A DNA stretch of 45,746 nt, taken from positions 1 through 45,746 of the forward strand of contig CADBJW010000019.1 in assembly GCA_902795135.1 (NCBI GenBank). The letters are read 5' to 3'. This document shows, one piece after another, positions 1-7,629 of the stretch (position 1 is its first letter; every line of letters starts with the position of its first letter). A model generated the notes under the pieces. That model saw nothing but the letters and a program-made list of their open reading frames with translations. It was not told where the DNA came from and did no database searches. This stretch comes from an uncultured Eubacteriales bacterium. GTDB taxonomy: Bacteria; Bacillota; Clostridia; Peptostreptococcales; Anaerovoracaceae. Position numbers and translations under genes: made by a program.

Positions 1-45
1 TGCGGCTTTCTTTGTCGCTTTGCTTTTGATGTAGTTCTTTTTCAT
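1..45 (-). CDS. 5' end of an unidentified gene running off the left edge
   Basis: A minus-strand start codon at 45-43 is preceded by a strong Shine-Dalgarno sequence (GAGAGGAG, about 5 bases upstream), and 15 codons remain open to the window edge. The visible residues are M-K-K-N-Y-I-K-S-K-A-T-K-K-A-A, very rich in lysine. No family can be recognised from so little. Two promoter-like modules upstream (106-248) point the same way, which supports a real gene. It could be a small basic protein or the start of a secreted protein. Confidence 0.55.
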   Translation of the reverse strand, partial: MKKNYIKSKATKKAA

Positions 46-105
46 TTTCGTTCTCCTCTCAACCTGTGTTCTTTGATCCCTGTGAATGTTCTTTGTTTTT
101 CTTTG

Positions 106-248
106 TGACCCTAGTATATTTCCTTGAGCGTCACTATAACCGTCATGTTTTATTGTTCTTTGTGTTTTGTGTTTCCTTGAAACCTTATGTTTAGCTGTTT
201 TTCTGTTGACCCTATTATATGAGCGAAAACGTCATATATTTCGTCACA
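106..248 (-). promoter_or_regulatory. Duplicated promoter-like module (tandem promoters of the left-edge gene)
   Basis: Two modules exactly 101 bases apart (106-147 and 207-248) share TGACCCTA, then TATAT, then two CGTCA boxes 12 bases apart (129 and 141; 230 and 242). Read on the minus strand each gives two TGACG direct repeats followed 10 bases later by a -10 element: TATAAT at 219-214 in the distal copy, TATACT at 118-113 in the proximal copy. There is no good -35 hexamer; the upstream TGACG sits where it should be, as expected for an activator-dependent promoter. The downstream sequence (GGGTCA, then an A-rich run) is also alike. An alternative reading is an ECF-type promoter on the plus strand, TGACCC-17-CGTC. 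Confidence 0.5.
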
Positions 249-347
249 GAACTGAAAAAGAATGGGAAAAAAGATAGTATTTTAGGAGAATTTCTTCGGA
301 TGGGGCACCTTCCTGGTCAATAACCAATAGTTTCCAACACAAAAAAC

Positions 348-376
348 TTTACTTTTCGCCTTCAAATGTGTACTAT
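348..376 (+). promoter_or_regulatory. Probable sigma-A promoter of the purine operon
   Basis: TTTACT (348-353) and TACTAT (371-376) are separated by 17 bases. Transcription would begin near 383, about 45 bases before the riboswitch aptamer and about 230 bases before purE. A second possible -10 (TAATAT near 430) would start inside the aptamer and is therefore unlikely. Confidence 0.5.
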
Positions 377-380
377 TTAT

Positions 381-408
381 ATGTAATTTACGAATGGATG
401 TAATTTAC
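381..408 (+). repeat. Pair of 11-base direct repeats at the predicted transcription start
   Basis: ATGTAATTTAC occurs at 381-391 and again at 398-408, 17 bases apart start to start. Each contains the interrupted palindrome GTAA-T-TTAC. Placed just downstream of the predicted -10 element they could be an operator. They do not resemble the Bacillus PurR PurBox. Function is inferred from position only. Confidence 0.35.
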
Positions 409-426
409 ACACAAGCAAATATCAAA

Positions 427-493
427 ACTAATATATATTCAGTATGATGGCCTGAAAGTTTCTACCACGCGCCGAAAAAAAGTGACTATTAGT
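427..493 (+). ncRNA. Purine riboswitch aptamer, guanine type
   Basis: The stretch can be laid base for base on the B. subtilis xpt guanine aptamer without gaps. P1 pairs ACTAATA (427-433) with TATTAGT (487-493). The three-way junction keeps U22, the GTTTCTACC block (458-466, holding U47, U51 and A52) and C74 (486), the base that selects guanine or hypoxanthine over adenine. Loop-loop contact bases G37-G38 and C60-C61 are present. P2 has five pairs with a mismatch at the loop end. P3 is weak: only its lower three pairs form, the rest facing a run of adenines. It precedes the purine operon, so binding of guanine or hypoxanthine should shut the operon off together with the hairpin at 553-582. 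Confidence 0.8.
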
Positions 494-544
494 AAGAGTA
501 AAGCGTTATGAATCAATATTGTTTTAGTGTTTTTTGATTACCAC

Positions 545-587
545 GGCAGGAGAATTGATCATGGATCCCATGATTAGTTTTTCTGCC
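545..587 (+). terminator. Terminator-like hairpin of the riboswitch expression platform
   Basis: ATCATGG (558-564) and CCATGAT (568-574) form a perfect stem with a 3-base loop. The stem extends to 553-564/568-579 with two wobble pairs and runs into TTTTT (578-582). Outer arms GGCAG (545-549) and CTGCC (583-587) can pair as well. It lies between the aptamer and the purE ribosome site, where a guanine riboswitch normally has its terminator. I could not identify the competing antiterminator. CCTTTA (586-591) can also pair with TAAAGG (599-604), which would cover the purE Shine-Dalgarno sequence, so translational control is possible. Confidence 0.5.
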
Positions 588-612
588 TTTAGTTATTTTA
601 AAGGAGAAAGAC

Positions 613-1095
613 ATGAAAAAAGTAGGAATTGTAATGGGAAGCGACAGCGATATGCCAGTCGCAGAAAAAGCAATCGCAAGACTCGACAAGTACGGAATTC
701 CTTATGAAGTGCACATCTATTCCGCTCACAGAACACCGGAAGCAGCAAGAGAGTTTAGTGCAAAGGCTGCAGAGAACGGATTCGGCGTGATTATCGCTCT
801 GGCGGGAAAGGCTGCACATTTGGCCGGTAGTCTGGCAGCAAACACCGTCATTCCGGTTATCGGAGTGCCGGTAAAATCATCGACCCTCGACGGACTGGAC
901 GCGCTCCTTTCGACGGTACAGATGCCATCTGGAATACCGGTTGCGACCGTTGCGATCGACGGAGCGGCAAATGCAGCGATCCTGGCAGCACAGATGATTG
1001 CCCTCTCCGATGAGGAGCTGGCACAAAAGCTCAAGAAGGAACGCAAAGACGCGGAAGCGGAAGTCCTGGCAAAGGATGCCAAGTTAAACGGCTAA
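613..1095 (+). CDS. purE: PurE, N5-carboxyaminoimidazole ribonucleotide mutase or AIR carboxylase
   Basis: The 160-residue cytosolic enzyme supplies CAIR, the carboxylated intermediate before SAICAR. Family motifs are GSDSD (9-13), SAHRTP (37-42, with the catalytic histidine H39), a substrate loop A-G-K-A-A-H-L-A-G (64-72) and [14 protein letters not shown] near 117. Length is normal for bacterial class I PurE. The start follows AAAGGAG at a good distance. It is the first gene of the operon, behind the riboswitch. PurK, the usual partner that makes N5-CAIR from AIR and bicarbonate, is absent from this operon, and the mobile loop has lysine (K66) where class I enzymes usually have glycine. Whether this protein is a mutase fed by a distant PurK or carboxylates AIR directly cannot be told from sequence alone. 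Confidence 0.93.
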   Translation: MKKVGIVMGSDSDMPVAEKAIARLDKYGIPYEVHIYSAHRTPEAAREFSAKAAENGFGVIIALAGKAAHLAGSLAANTVIPVIGVPVKSSTLDGLDALLSTVQMPSGIPVATVAIDGAANAAILAAQMIALSDEELAQKLKKERKDAEAEVLAKDAKLNG

Positions 1096-1147
1096 AAAGC
1101 CGCATCAAATTGTTAAAAATTGTAGTGTAAATATAGGAGGAAACACA

Positions 1148-1831
1148 ATGGAAAAATTAGTTTACACAGGAAAAACAAAGAACGTTTATGCACTGGACAA
1201 TGGCAACTATCTGCTGAAGTTCAAAGACGATGTGACCGGCAAAGACGGTGTTTTTGATCCGGGCATGAATGAAGTCGGCCTTTCCATCGAAGGCGTTGGC
1301 GATGTCAATCTGAGAATGTCCATCTACTACTTCGAGAAGATCAACGCAGCAGGCATCCGCACACACTATGTCAGCGCAGATCTGGAAAACACAACTATGG
1401 AAGTAAAGCCAGCTACCGTTTTCGGACACGGTCTGGAAGTCATCTGCAGACATAAGGCAGTAGGATCCTTCTACAGAAGATATGGTGAATACATTGAAGA
1501 AGGCGCAGATCTGCCTGCATACGTTGAAACAACCTTCAAGAATGACGAAAAGGAAGACCCGCTCGTAACAAAAGACGGACTCATCGTTCTGGGAATCATG
1601 ACAGACAAGCAGTACGAAGATCTGAAGGAAATGACACAGAAAATCACACAGATCGTAGCAGACGACATGCTGGAAAAGGGTCTCGTATTATATGACATCA
1701 AGTTCGAATTCGGCTATGACGAAGACGGCAACGTAATGCTCATCGACGAAATCGCATCCGGCAACATGAGAGTTTATAAAGACGGCGAATACATCGAACC
1801 GCTGAAGCTGTCAGAACTGTTCTTCGCATAA
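1148..1831 (+). CDS. purC: PurC, SAICAR synthetase
   Basis: The 227-residue enzyme joins CAIR and aspartate using ATP to give SAICAR. The N-terminal nucleotide-binding segment reads Y-T-G-K-T-K-N-V-Y (6-14) and is followed by L-K-F-K-D-D. The C-terminal half has LYDIKFEFG and then [11 protein letters not shown] where most family members read D-E-I-S-P-D. Length is close to the usual 235-240. The ribosome site is AGGAGG 8 bases before the ATG. It lies 52 bases after purE, and about 110 bases separate it from the next gene, including a tandem 8-base repeat GGCGCACT (1915-1930) just before that gene's ribosome site. Confidence 0.92.
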   Translation: MEKLVYTGKTKNVYALDNGNYLLKFKDDVTGKDGVFDPGMNEVGLSIEGVGDVNLRMSIYYFEKINAAGIRTHYVSADLENTTMEVKPATVFGHGLEVICRHKAVGSFYRRYGEYIEEGADLPAYVETTFKNDEKEDPLVTKDGLIVLGIMTDKQYEDLKEMTQKITQIVADDMLEKGLVLYDIKFEFGYDEDGNVMLIDEIASGNMRVYKDGEYIEPLKLSELFFA

Positions 1832-1940
1832 GAAGAACCCCGCATAAGGAAAGCCCCCGGCGAAGGCCGCTGTCCACTGGCAAACGCCGCGGGAAGCAAT
1901 GAATGAAAGAGTGAGGCGCACTGGCGCACTAGGAGGAACT

Positions 1941-2600
1941 ATGGACTATACGGACAAATCATGTAAAGAATTCGTCGAATGCGTTGGAATGAAAACGCCG
2001 ATTCCGGGTGGCGGGAGTGTTGCGGCCCTCGTTGGCGCACTTGGCGCATCACTCAGCACAATGGTAGCATCTCTGACCATCGGCAAGAAAAAATTCATCG
2101 CCGTGGAAATCGAAATGGAAAAAAACATCGAAGAGATCTATCAGATACAGAATGACCTTTTGGAATTGGTACAGAGAGACATCGATAATTTCGAACCCCT
2201 CTCCAAACTGTACAAGAGAAAAGGCAAGACACCGGAAGAAAGAAAAGAAATCAGCGCAGCCAAACAAAAGGCTTTATACGAAGCCTGTCTTGTCCCGATG
2301 GAAATCATCAAAAAATGCGGCAGGGCCATTGAACTGGCACAGGAATTCGCGACGAAGGGCAACAAAGTCGTCATCGCGGATTCCGGATCCAGCGCTGTAC
2401 TCTGTAAAGCAGCAATGCAGGCAGCCAGCTTTAACATCTACATCAATACCAACATGTTGAAAGATAAAGAACTGGCCAAGAAAATCAATGGAGAGTGCAC
2501 AGCGAGAATCGTTTATTACGGTGCTTTAGCAGATGCCGTATTTGGCTATACGACAAACACACTGATCAACACAGTCATCGAAACAGAAAATACGATTTAA
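1941..2600 (+). CDS. fchA: Cyclodeaminase/cyclohydrolase family protein (FchA-like, folate one-carbon enzyme)
   Basis: A 219-residue protein of the formiminotetrahydrofolate cyclodeaminase family (PF04961), which forms 5,10-methenyl-THF from formimino-THF or interconverts methenyl- and 10-formyl-THF. The family signature is near the N terminus: P-I-P-G-G-G-S-V-A-A-L-V-G-A-L-G-A-S-L. The middle is helical and the C-terminal half carries K-A-A-M-Q-A-A-S-F-N-I. The start at 1941 is chosen because AGGAGG lies 6 bases upstream; an in-frame start at 1899 has no ribosome site. Sitting between purC and purF, it probably supplies or recycles the 10-formyl-THF used by PurN and the AICAR transformylase, or salvages a formimino group from purine breakdown. 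Which reaction it catalyses is not decided by sequence. Confidence 0.85.
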   Translation: MDYTDKSCKEFVECVGMKTPIPGGGSVAALVGALGASLSTMVASLTIGKKKFIAVEIEMEKNIEEIYQIQNDLLELVQRDIDNFEPLSKLYKRKGKTPEERKEISAAKQKALYEACLVPMEIIKKCGRAIELAQEFATKGNKVVIADSGSSAVLCKAAMQAASFNIYINTNMLKDKELAKKINGECTARIVYYGALADAVFGYTTNTLINTVIETENTI

Positions 2601-2627
2601 CAAAGGCAACAGAAAGGATATAGATAA

Positions 2628-4052
2628 ATGGGTGGTTATTTCGGATCAGTTTCATCAAGAGATGTCGTAATGGACGTTTTTTATGGAACTGACTATCATT
2701 CACATCTCGGAACAAGGAGAGGCGGCATGGCTTTCTTTGATAACGAGACCGGATTCAAAAGAGAGATCCATAATATAGAGGGGTCCCCGTTCAGAACAAA
2801 ATTCGAAAGTTCACTGGGACAGATGGCAGGAAATTCAGGAATCGGCTGCATCAGTGATACCGACCCGATGCCCCTTCTGATTCATTCGAACATAGGAACC
2901 TACGCTATCGTTTTCGTAGGCAGGATCAACAATCAGGACTCACTGATCCAGCAGTACCTGGCTTTTAGCGGCGGACACTTTGAAGCCCTCAGCGGCGGCC
3001 GGGTCAATTCGACAGAATTGATCGCATCGCTGATCGACCAGAAGAGTGACTTCGTAGATGGACTGAAGTTCATGCAGGACACCATCGAAGGTTCCGCATC
3101 CGTACTCATTCTCAAAGAGGACGGAAACATTATCGCAGCCAGAGACAAGCTTGGCAGAACGCCGATGTTGATCGGCAAAGACGAAGAAGGCTACAGCGTA
3201 TCCTTTGAATCTTTCGCCTATGAAAAGCTTGGCTATGAGACCGTTTACGAACTGGGGCCGGGAGAGATCGTTGAGATAACGCCGAAGGATTATAAAACCC
3301 TGTCAAAGGCCAGAGATAAGAAGTGCATCTGTGCATTCCTGTGGACCTACTATGGTTATCCGAACTCCACCTACGAAGGCGTAAACGTGGAAGAAATGAG
3401 AAACCGCAATGGCAGACTCATGGCGCAGTGGGACAAAGAATGCGGCCGGAGTTTTGATTTGGATTACGTTTGCGGCGTGCCGGATTCCGGAATCGCACAT
3501 GCCATTGGATATTCCAATGAGTGCGCGGTCGACTATGCTAGATCCTTCATTAAATACACACCGACCTGGCCGAGAAGCTTCATGCCGGTCAATCAGAAAG
3601 AGAGAAACCGGGTAGCGAAAATGAAGCTCGTACCGGTACACAATCTTATTGGCGGCAAGAAACTGCTCTTCGTGGACGACAGCATCGTTCGTGGAACGCA
3701 GCTGAGAGAAACCGTCGAATTCCTTTATGACAACGGAGCCGAAGAAGTGCATATGCGGTCCGCTTGTCCTCCAATCATGTACGGATGTAAATATCTGAAC
3801 TTTTCCAGACAGACTTCTGATATGGACCTGATCGCCAGAAAAACGATCATTGAACTTGAAGGCGAAGAAGGCGAGAAGCACATTGACGAATACAGCGACT
3901 GCAGAACAGAAAGAGGTCAGAAACTCCGTCAGTGCATTTGTGAAAAACTGCATCTGGATTCTCTGGAATATCAGAACGTTGACAAAATCATAGAAGCTAT
4001 CGGACTGGATGAATCCAGCATTTGCACGTACTGCTGGAACGGAAAGGAATAA
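2628..4052 (+). CDS. purF: PurF-like amidophosphoribosyltransferase lacking the N-terminal cysteine
   Basis: A 474-residue member of the PurF family, which makes phosphoribosylamine from PRPP and an ammonia source. The phosphoribosyltransferase half is complete, with the PRPP loop V-D-D-S-I-V-R-G-T (349-357). The C terminus carries C-T-Y-C (466-469), and earlier cysteines (K-K-C-I-C, M-Y-G-C) fit the Fe-S cluster ligands of the Bacillus-type enzyme. The N terminus is M-G-G-Y-F-G, whereas active PurF begins M-C-G with cysteine as the glutaminase nucleophile. The usual H-N-G-x-L-x-N oxyanion motif reads F-V-G-R-I-N-N. There is no in-frame upstream cysteine: a stop precedes the ATG. Similar Cys-less PurF homologues are, from memory, found in Bacteroidetes. 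It may use free ammonia. Confidence 0.88.
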   Translation: MGGYFGSVSSRDVVMDVFYGTDYHSHLGTRRGGMAFFDNETGFKREIHNIEGSPFRTKFESSLGQMAGNSGIGCISDTDPMPLLIHSNIGTYAIVFVGRINNQDSLIQQYLAFSGGHFEALSGGRVNSTELIASLIDQKSDFVDGLKFMQDTIEGSASVLILKEDGNIIAARDKLGRTPMLIGKDEEGYSVSFESFAYEKLGYETVYELGPGEIVEITPKDYKTLSKARDKKCICAFLWTYYGYPNSTYEGVNVEEMRNRNGRLMAQWDKECGRSFDLDYVCGVPDSGIAHAIGYSNECAVDYARSFIKYTPTWPRSFMPVNQKERNRVAKMKLVPVHNLIGGKKLLFVDDSIVRGTQLRETVEFLYDNGAEEVHMRSACPPIMYGCKYLNFSRQTSDMDLIARKTIIELEGEEGEKHIDEYSDCRTERGQKLRQCICEKLHLDSLEYQNVDKIIEAIGLDESSICTYCWNGKE

Positions 4053-4055
4053 GCC

Positions 4056-5096
4056 ATGAACAATTCCAAATCGGATGCATACGCTGCATCAGGAGTAGAT
4101 ATTACTGCAGGGTACAAATCAGTACAGTTAATGAAAGAACACGTCAGCAGAACAATGACTGATGGCGTTATGTCGGATGTTGGGGGCTTTGGCGGACTGT
4201 TTGCACCGGATATGGCCGGCATCGAAGAGCCGGTTCTTGTCAGCGGAACAGACGGCGTCGGCACGAAGCTCAAGTTGGCCTTCCTGATGGATCAGCACGA
4301 TACCATCGGCATCGACTGTGTCGCCATGTGCGTCAACGATATTATCTGTTGCGGAGCAAAGCCTTTGTTCTTTCTGGACTACATCGCATGCGGCAAGAAC
4401 TATCCGGAGAAGATCGCGCAGATCGTAAAGGGTGTGGCGGAAGGCTGCGTGCAGTCCGGAGCAGCGCTGATTGGAGGCGAAACGGCCGAAATGCCGGGTT
4501 TCTACGCGGAAGACGAGTACGATCTGGCAGGCTTTGCGGTAGGCATGGTGGATAAGGCCAAAATACTGGATAAAGAAAGCGTCAAGGCAGGCGACGTAAT
4601 TATTGCGCTGCCTTCCAGTGGCGTGCACTCCAACGGCTTTTCACTGGTGCGTAAGGTGTTCGATGTAGAGAACGCCGACCTGAAGGCGCCAATCGAACGT
4701 CTGGAGGGCAAAAGCCTCGGCGAGACGCTGCTGACGCCGACGAAAATCTACGTCAAGCCGGTGCTGGCACTGATGGATCAGGTACAGGTCAAATCCGTCG
4801 CCCACATTACAGGGGGCGGTTTCTACGAGAACATTCCAAGAAGTCTTCCGGCCGGATTGACGGCGAGAATCAAGCGGGATGACGTAGATGTGCTGCCGAT
4901 TTTTGAGTACCTGGCAGAAGAAGGCAATATCTCGGAACGTGACATGTTCAATACGTTCAATATGGGCGTTGGAATGATTTGCATCATCGATGCAGAAGAC
5001 GCTTACAAGGCGATCAGCTGCCTCAAGGAAGCCGGGGAAGACGCATACATTCTGGGCGAAATCGTGGAAGGTGATGAAGGAGTAGTATTATGGTAA
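4056..5096 (+). CDS. purM: PurM, AIR synthetase
   Basis: The 346-residue phosphoribosylformylglycinamidine cyclo-ligase closes FGAM to AIR with ATP. Motifs include Y-A-A-S-G-V-D-I (9-16), [13 protein letters not shown] near residue 62, [12 protein letters not shown] and [13 protein letters not shown]. Length is typical (about 345). It starts 3 bases after purF, with GGAATAA as a modest ribosome site, and its last 7 bases overlap the next gene, so the two are probably translationally coupled. Nothing unusual is visible. Confidence 0.95.
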   Translation: MNNSKSDAYAASGVDITAGYKSVQLMKEHVSRTMTDGVMSDVGGFGGLFAPDMAGIEEPVLVSGTDGVGTKLKLAFLMDQHDTIGIDCVAMCVNDIICCGAKPLFFLDYIACGKNYPEKIAQIVKGVAEGCVQSGAALIGGETAEMPGFYAEDEYDLAGFAVGMVDKAKILDKESVKAGDVIIALPSSGVHSNGFSLVRKVFDVENADLKAPIERLEGKSLGETLLTPTKIYVKPVLALMDQVQVKSVAHITGGGFYENIPRSLPAGLTARIKRDDVDVLPIFEYLAEEGNISERDMFNTFNMGVGMICIIDAEDAYKAISCLKEAGEDAYILGEIVEGDEGVVLW

Positions 5097-6430
5097 AGAC
5101 GAGGATCGCTGTTTTGATTTCAGGAAACGGCACCAATCTGCAGGCGCTCATCGATGCGCAAAAGGAGGGCGCGCTGAAACACGGCCGAATCGTTCTTGTT
5201 GTTTCATCAAACTCCATAGCTCACGGGCTGAAACGAGCCGAAGCGGCCGGCATCGAAACCGCTGTAGTAACAAAGAAACAATGCGGCAGCGAAGCCGCAG
5301 CAGAGGCCAGATTGATGGAAGTGCTCAAAGAACACAACATCGAGCTCATTGTGCTGGCCGGATACATGAAAATACTGAGCAAGGAATTTACGAGTACCTA
5401 TAAAAACCGGATCATCAACGTGCACCCGTCGCTGATCCCGGCCTTTTGCGGCAAAGGCTATTACGGCCTGAAGGTCCACGAAAAGGCACTGGAGTACGGC
5501 GTCAAAGTGACCGGAGCCACGGTCCATTACGTCAACGAAATACCGGACGGCGGCAAGATCATTATGCAAAAGCCGGTGCGCGTGAAAAAAGGCGATACGC
5601 CTTCCGTTCTGCAAAAGCGTGTCATGGCGGAAGCGGAATGGCAGATCCTGCCGAAAGCAACGGAAAAAGTATCCTGGAAACTGATGAAAGAAAAGGCGGC
5701 AAAAATGGAACAGTACGAAATCAATGATATCGGAAAACTCATAGAAGACAATTCATACGTTGGCAGAGGGATCGTGATCGGCAGAACCAAAGGCGCCGGC
5801 AAAGCTGCGGTAGCCTACTTTATTATGGGCCGGAGCGAGAACAGCCGCAACAGAGTCTTCACACTGAAGGATGGAGAAGTATTCACCGAGCCTTTTGATG
5901 AAAGCAAAGTGGAAGACCCATCCCTCATTATCTACGCGGCCCTCAGACAATTTGAAAACAAGCTGATCGTCACCAATGGCGACCAGACAGACACGATTTA
6001 CAAATATCTGGAGGCGGGCAAAAGCTTTGAAGACGGCCTGGCAACCAGAACTTTTGAACCGGACGAGCCGAACTACACACCGAGAATCAGCGGGCTCGTC
6101 GAACTTGGAAACGAAGAATTTACCTATAAGATGAGCATCTTAAAGAGCCAGAGCAAAGACGGCTCCAGAACGGGACGGTACTACTTCAACTACGAATCCG
6201 AGCCGGGTTTGGGACACTTCATTCATACGTACGAATGCGATGGAAATCCGCTTCCGACCTTCCACGGGGAACCGGAACGGGTGGAAATCCCAGAGGACAT
6301 CGATGATTTCACAAATCATCTTTGGAAGTATCTGGACGACGACAACAAGATCTCATTGTATGTAAGATATATAGATGTAAAAACAGGCAAATACGAAGAA
6401 CGGATCATCAACAAGAAAGAGGCGGAATGA
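5090..6430 (+). CDS. purN: PurN-PurO fusion: GAR transformylase plus archaeal-type IMP cyclohydrolase
   Basis: A 446-residue two-domain protein. Residues 1 to about 200 are glycinamide ribonucleotide transformylase (10-formyl-THF dependent): [12 protein letters not shown] near the start, [11 protein letters not shown] with the catalytic Asn and His, and P-D-G-G-K-I-I. Residues 206-446 match the PurO IMP cyclohydrolase family (PF07826): [28 protein letters not shown], and further conserved blocks. The frame is continuous through the joint; a methionine at 206 (nt 5705) marks the domain edge but has no good ribosome site. One chain would thus catalyse the third and the last step of the pathway. 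The fusion fits the neighbouring gene, which lacks the usual cyclohydrolase domain. Confidence 0.88.
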   Translation: MVKTRIAVLISGNGTNLQALIDAQKEGALKHGRIVLVVSSNSIAHGLKRAEAAGIETAVVTKKQCGSEAAAEARLMEVLKEHNIELIVLAGYMKILSKEFTSTYKNRIINVHPSLIPAFCGKGYYGLKVHEKALEYGVKVTGATVHYVNEIPDGGKIIMQKPVRVKKGDTPSVLQKRVMAEAEWQILPKATEKVSWKLMKEKAAKMEQYEINDIGKLIEDNSYVGRGIVIGRTKGAGKAAVAYFIMGRSENSRNRVFTLKDGEVFTEPFDESKVEDPSLIIYAALRQFENKLIVTNGDQTDTIYKYLEAGKSFEDGLATRTFEPDEPNYTPRISGLVELGNEEFTYKMSILKSQSKDGSRTGRYYFNYESEPGLGHFIHTYECDGNPLPTFHGEPERVEIPEDIDDFTNHLWKYLDDDNKISLYVRYIDVKTGKYEERIINKKEAE

Positions 6431-7614
6431 TGAAAGAATTCAAACTGAAATACGGATGCAATCCGAACCAGGCACAGGCTCGGATCTACATGGCAGACGG
6501 AAGCGAGCTGCCAATCAAAATACTTGGCGGCAGACCGGGATACATTAACTTCCTGGATGCGTTTAACTCATGGCAGCTTGTGAAAGAGCTGAAGGAAGCC
6601 ACCGGTCTTCCGGCGGCCACATCCTTTAAGCACGTCAGCCCAACCTCGGCGGCCGTGGGCAAAGTGCTGTCGGAAACCCTGAAGAAGGCCTATTTTGTAG
6701 ATGACATCAAAGGGCTGGATGACTCGCTGATCGCCTGCGCTTATGCCAGAGCCAGAGGCACCGACCGGCTTTGTTCCTTTGGTGATTTCATCGCTCTTTC
6801 GGATGTCTGTGATGAAACGACCGCCAGAATCATCAAGCGGGAAGTTTCCGACGGAGTTATCGCGCCGGGATATACGGACGAAGCTCTGGAAATCCTGAAG
6901 GCAAAGAAAAAGGGCAATTACAATGTCATTGAAATCGACCCGGATTACAGCCCAGCGGAAATCGAGACCCGTCAGGTGTTCGGTGTTTCCTTCGAGCAGA
7001 GTCACAACGAAATGAAAATCGATCAGTCCCTGACGGAAAACATCGTCACGGACAACAAGGACCTGCCGGAAGAGGCCAAGATGGACATGATCATAGCCAT
7101 GATCGCATTAAAATACACCCAGTCCAATTCCGTTTGCTTCGCAGAAGGCGGACAGTGCATTGGAATTGGTGCCGGACAGCAGTCCAGAATCCACTGCACC
7201 AGATTGGCAGCCGGAAAGGCAGACACCTGGCATCTGCGGCAGCATGAAAAAGTTCTGAACCTGCCGTTCAAGAAGGGCATCGCCCGAGCCGTCAGAGACA
7301 ATGCCATCGATGGATACATCAACGAGTATGAAGAGGACGTCTGTGCAGAAGGAAACTGGCAGAAGTACTTCAGCGAGCAGCCGCAGCCTCTGACCAAAGA
7401 AGAAAAACAGGAATATCTCAGCAGCCTCAAGGGCGGCGTTCTGGCATCCGACGCATTCTTCCCGTTTAGCGACAGCATCGAACGGGCCCGCATGAGCGGT
7501 GCAGACTATGTCGTTCAGCCGGGCGGTTCGGTTAGAGACGACGAAGTCATCAGCGGATGCAACAAATACAACATGGTAATGGTATTCAACGGCGTAAGGC
7601 TGTTCCACCACTAA
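6430..7614 (+). CDS. purH: Stand-alone AICAR transformylase (C-terminal PurH domain only)
   Basis: The 394-residue protein formylates AICAR to FAICAR with 10-formyl-THF. It begins directly at the transformylase domain (K-Y-G-C-N-P-N-Q-A-Q-A-R) and contains the Lys-His motif S-F-K-H-V-S-P-T-S-A-A-V and the C-terminal Q-P-G-G-S-V-R-D-D-E-V. Bifunctional PurH is about 510-530 residues; the N-terminal MGS-like IMP cyclohydrolase domain is missing here, not truncated, because the upstream DNA encodes PurN-PurO. The split form has been called PurV in work on archaeal purine synthesis. ATG codons at 6427 and 6430 are both possible; 6430 has better spacing to GAGG (6419-6422) and gives a one-base overlap with the upstream stop. 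Confidence 0.92.
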   Translation: MKEFKLKYGCNPNQAQARIYMADGSELPIKILGGRPGYINFLDAFNSWQLVKELKEATGLPAATSFKHVSPTSAAVGKVLSETLKKAYFVDDIKGLDDSLIACAYARARGTDRLCSFGDFIALSDVCDETTARIIKREVSDGVIAPGYTDEALEILKAKKKGNYNVIEIDPDYSPAEIETRQVFGVSFEQSHNEMKIDQSLTENIVTDNKDLPEEAKMDMIIAMIALKYTQSNSVCFAEGGQCIGIGAGQQSRIHCTRLAAGKADTWHLRQHEKVLNLPFKKGIARAVRDNAIDGYINEYEEDVCAEGNWQKYFSEQPQPLTKEEKQEYLSSLKGGVLASDAFFPFSDSIERARMSGADYVVQPGGSVRDDEVISGCNKYNMVMVFNGVRLFHH

Positions 7615-7629
7615 GAGGGAGATCGAACA

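Larger units (their letters stand above)
46..612. other. 567-base intergenic control region between two divergent genes
   Basis: AT-rich non-coding stretch with no convincing open reading frame on either strand. The left part (about 60-250) carries control signals for the minus-strand gene at the edge: a duplicated promoter-like module and three copies of GTTCTTTG (68-75, 88-95, 155-162). The right part (about 348-606) carries the promoter, a paired operator-like repeat, a purine riboswitch aptamer, a terminator-like hairpin and the ribosome site of the purine operon. Between about 250 and 345 I see nothing identifiable. Confidence 0.8.

Noticed and set aside
5690-5720. Separate purN and purO genes
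   Set aside because: The frame is continuous with no stop, and the methionine at the joint (5705) has no proper ribosome site. A true fusion is the simpler reading.
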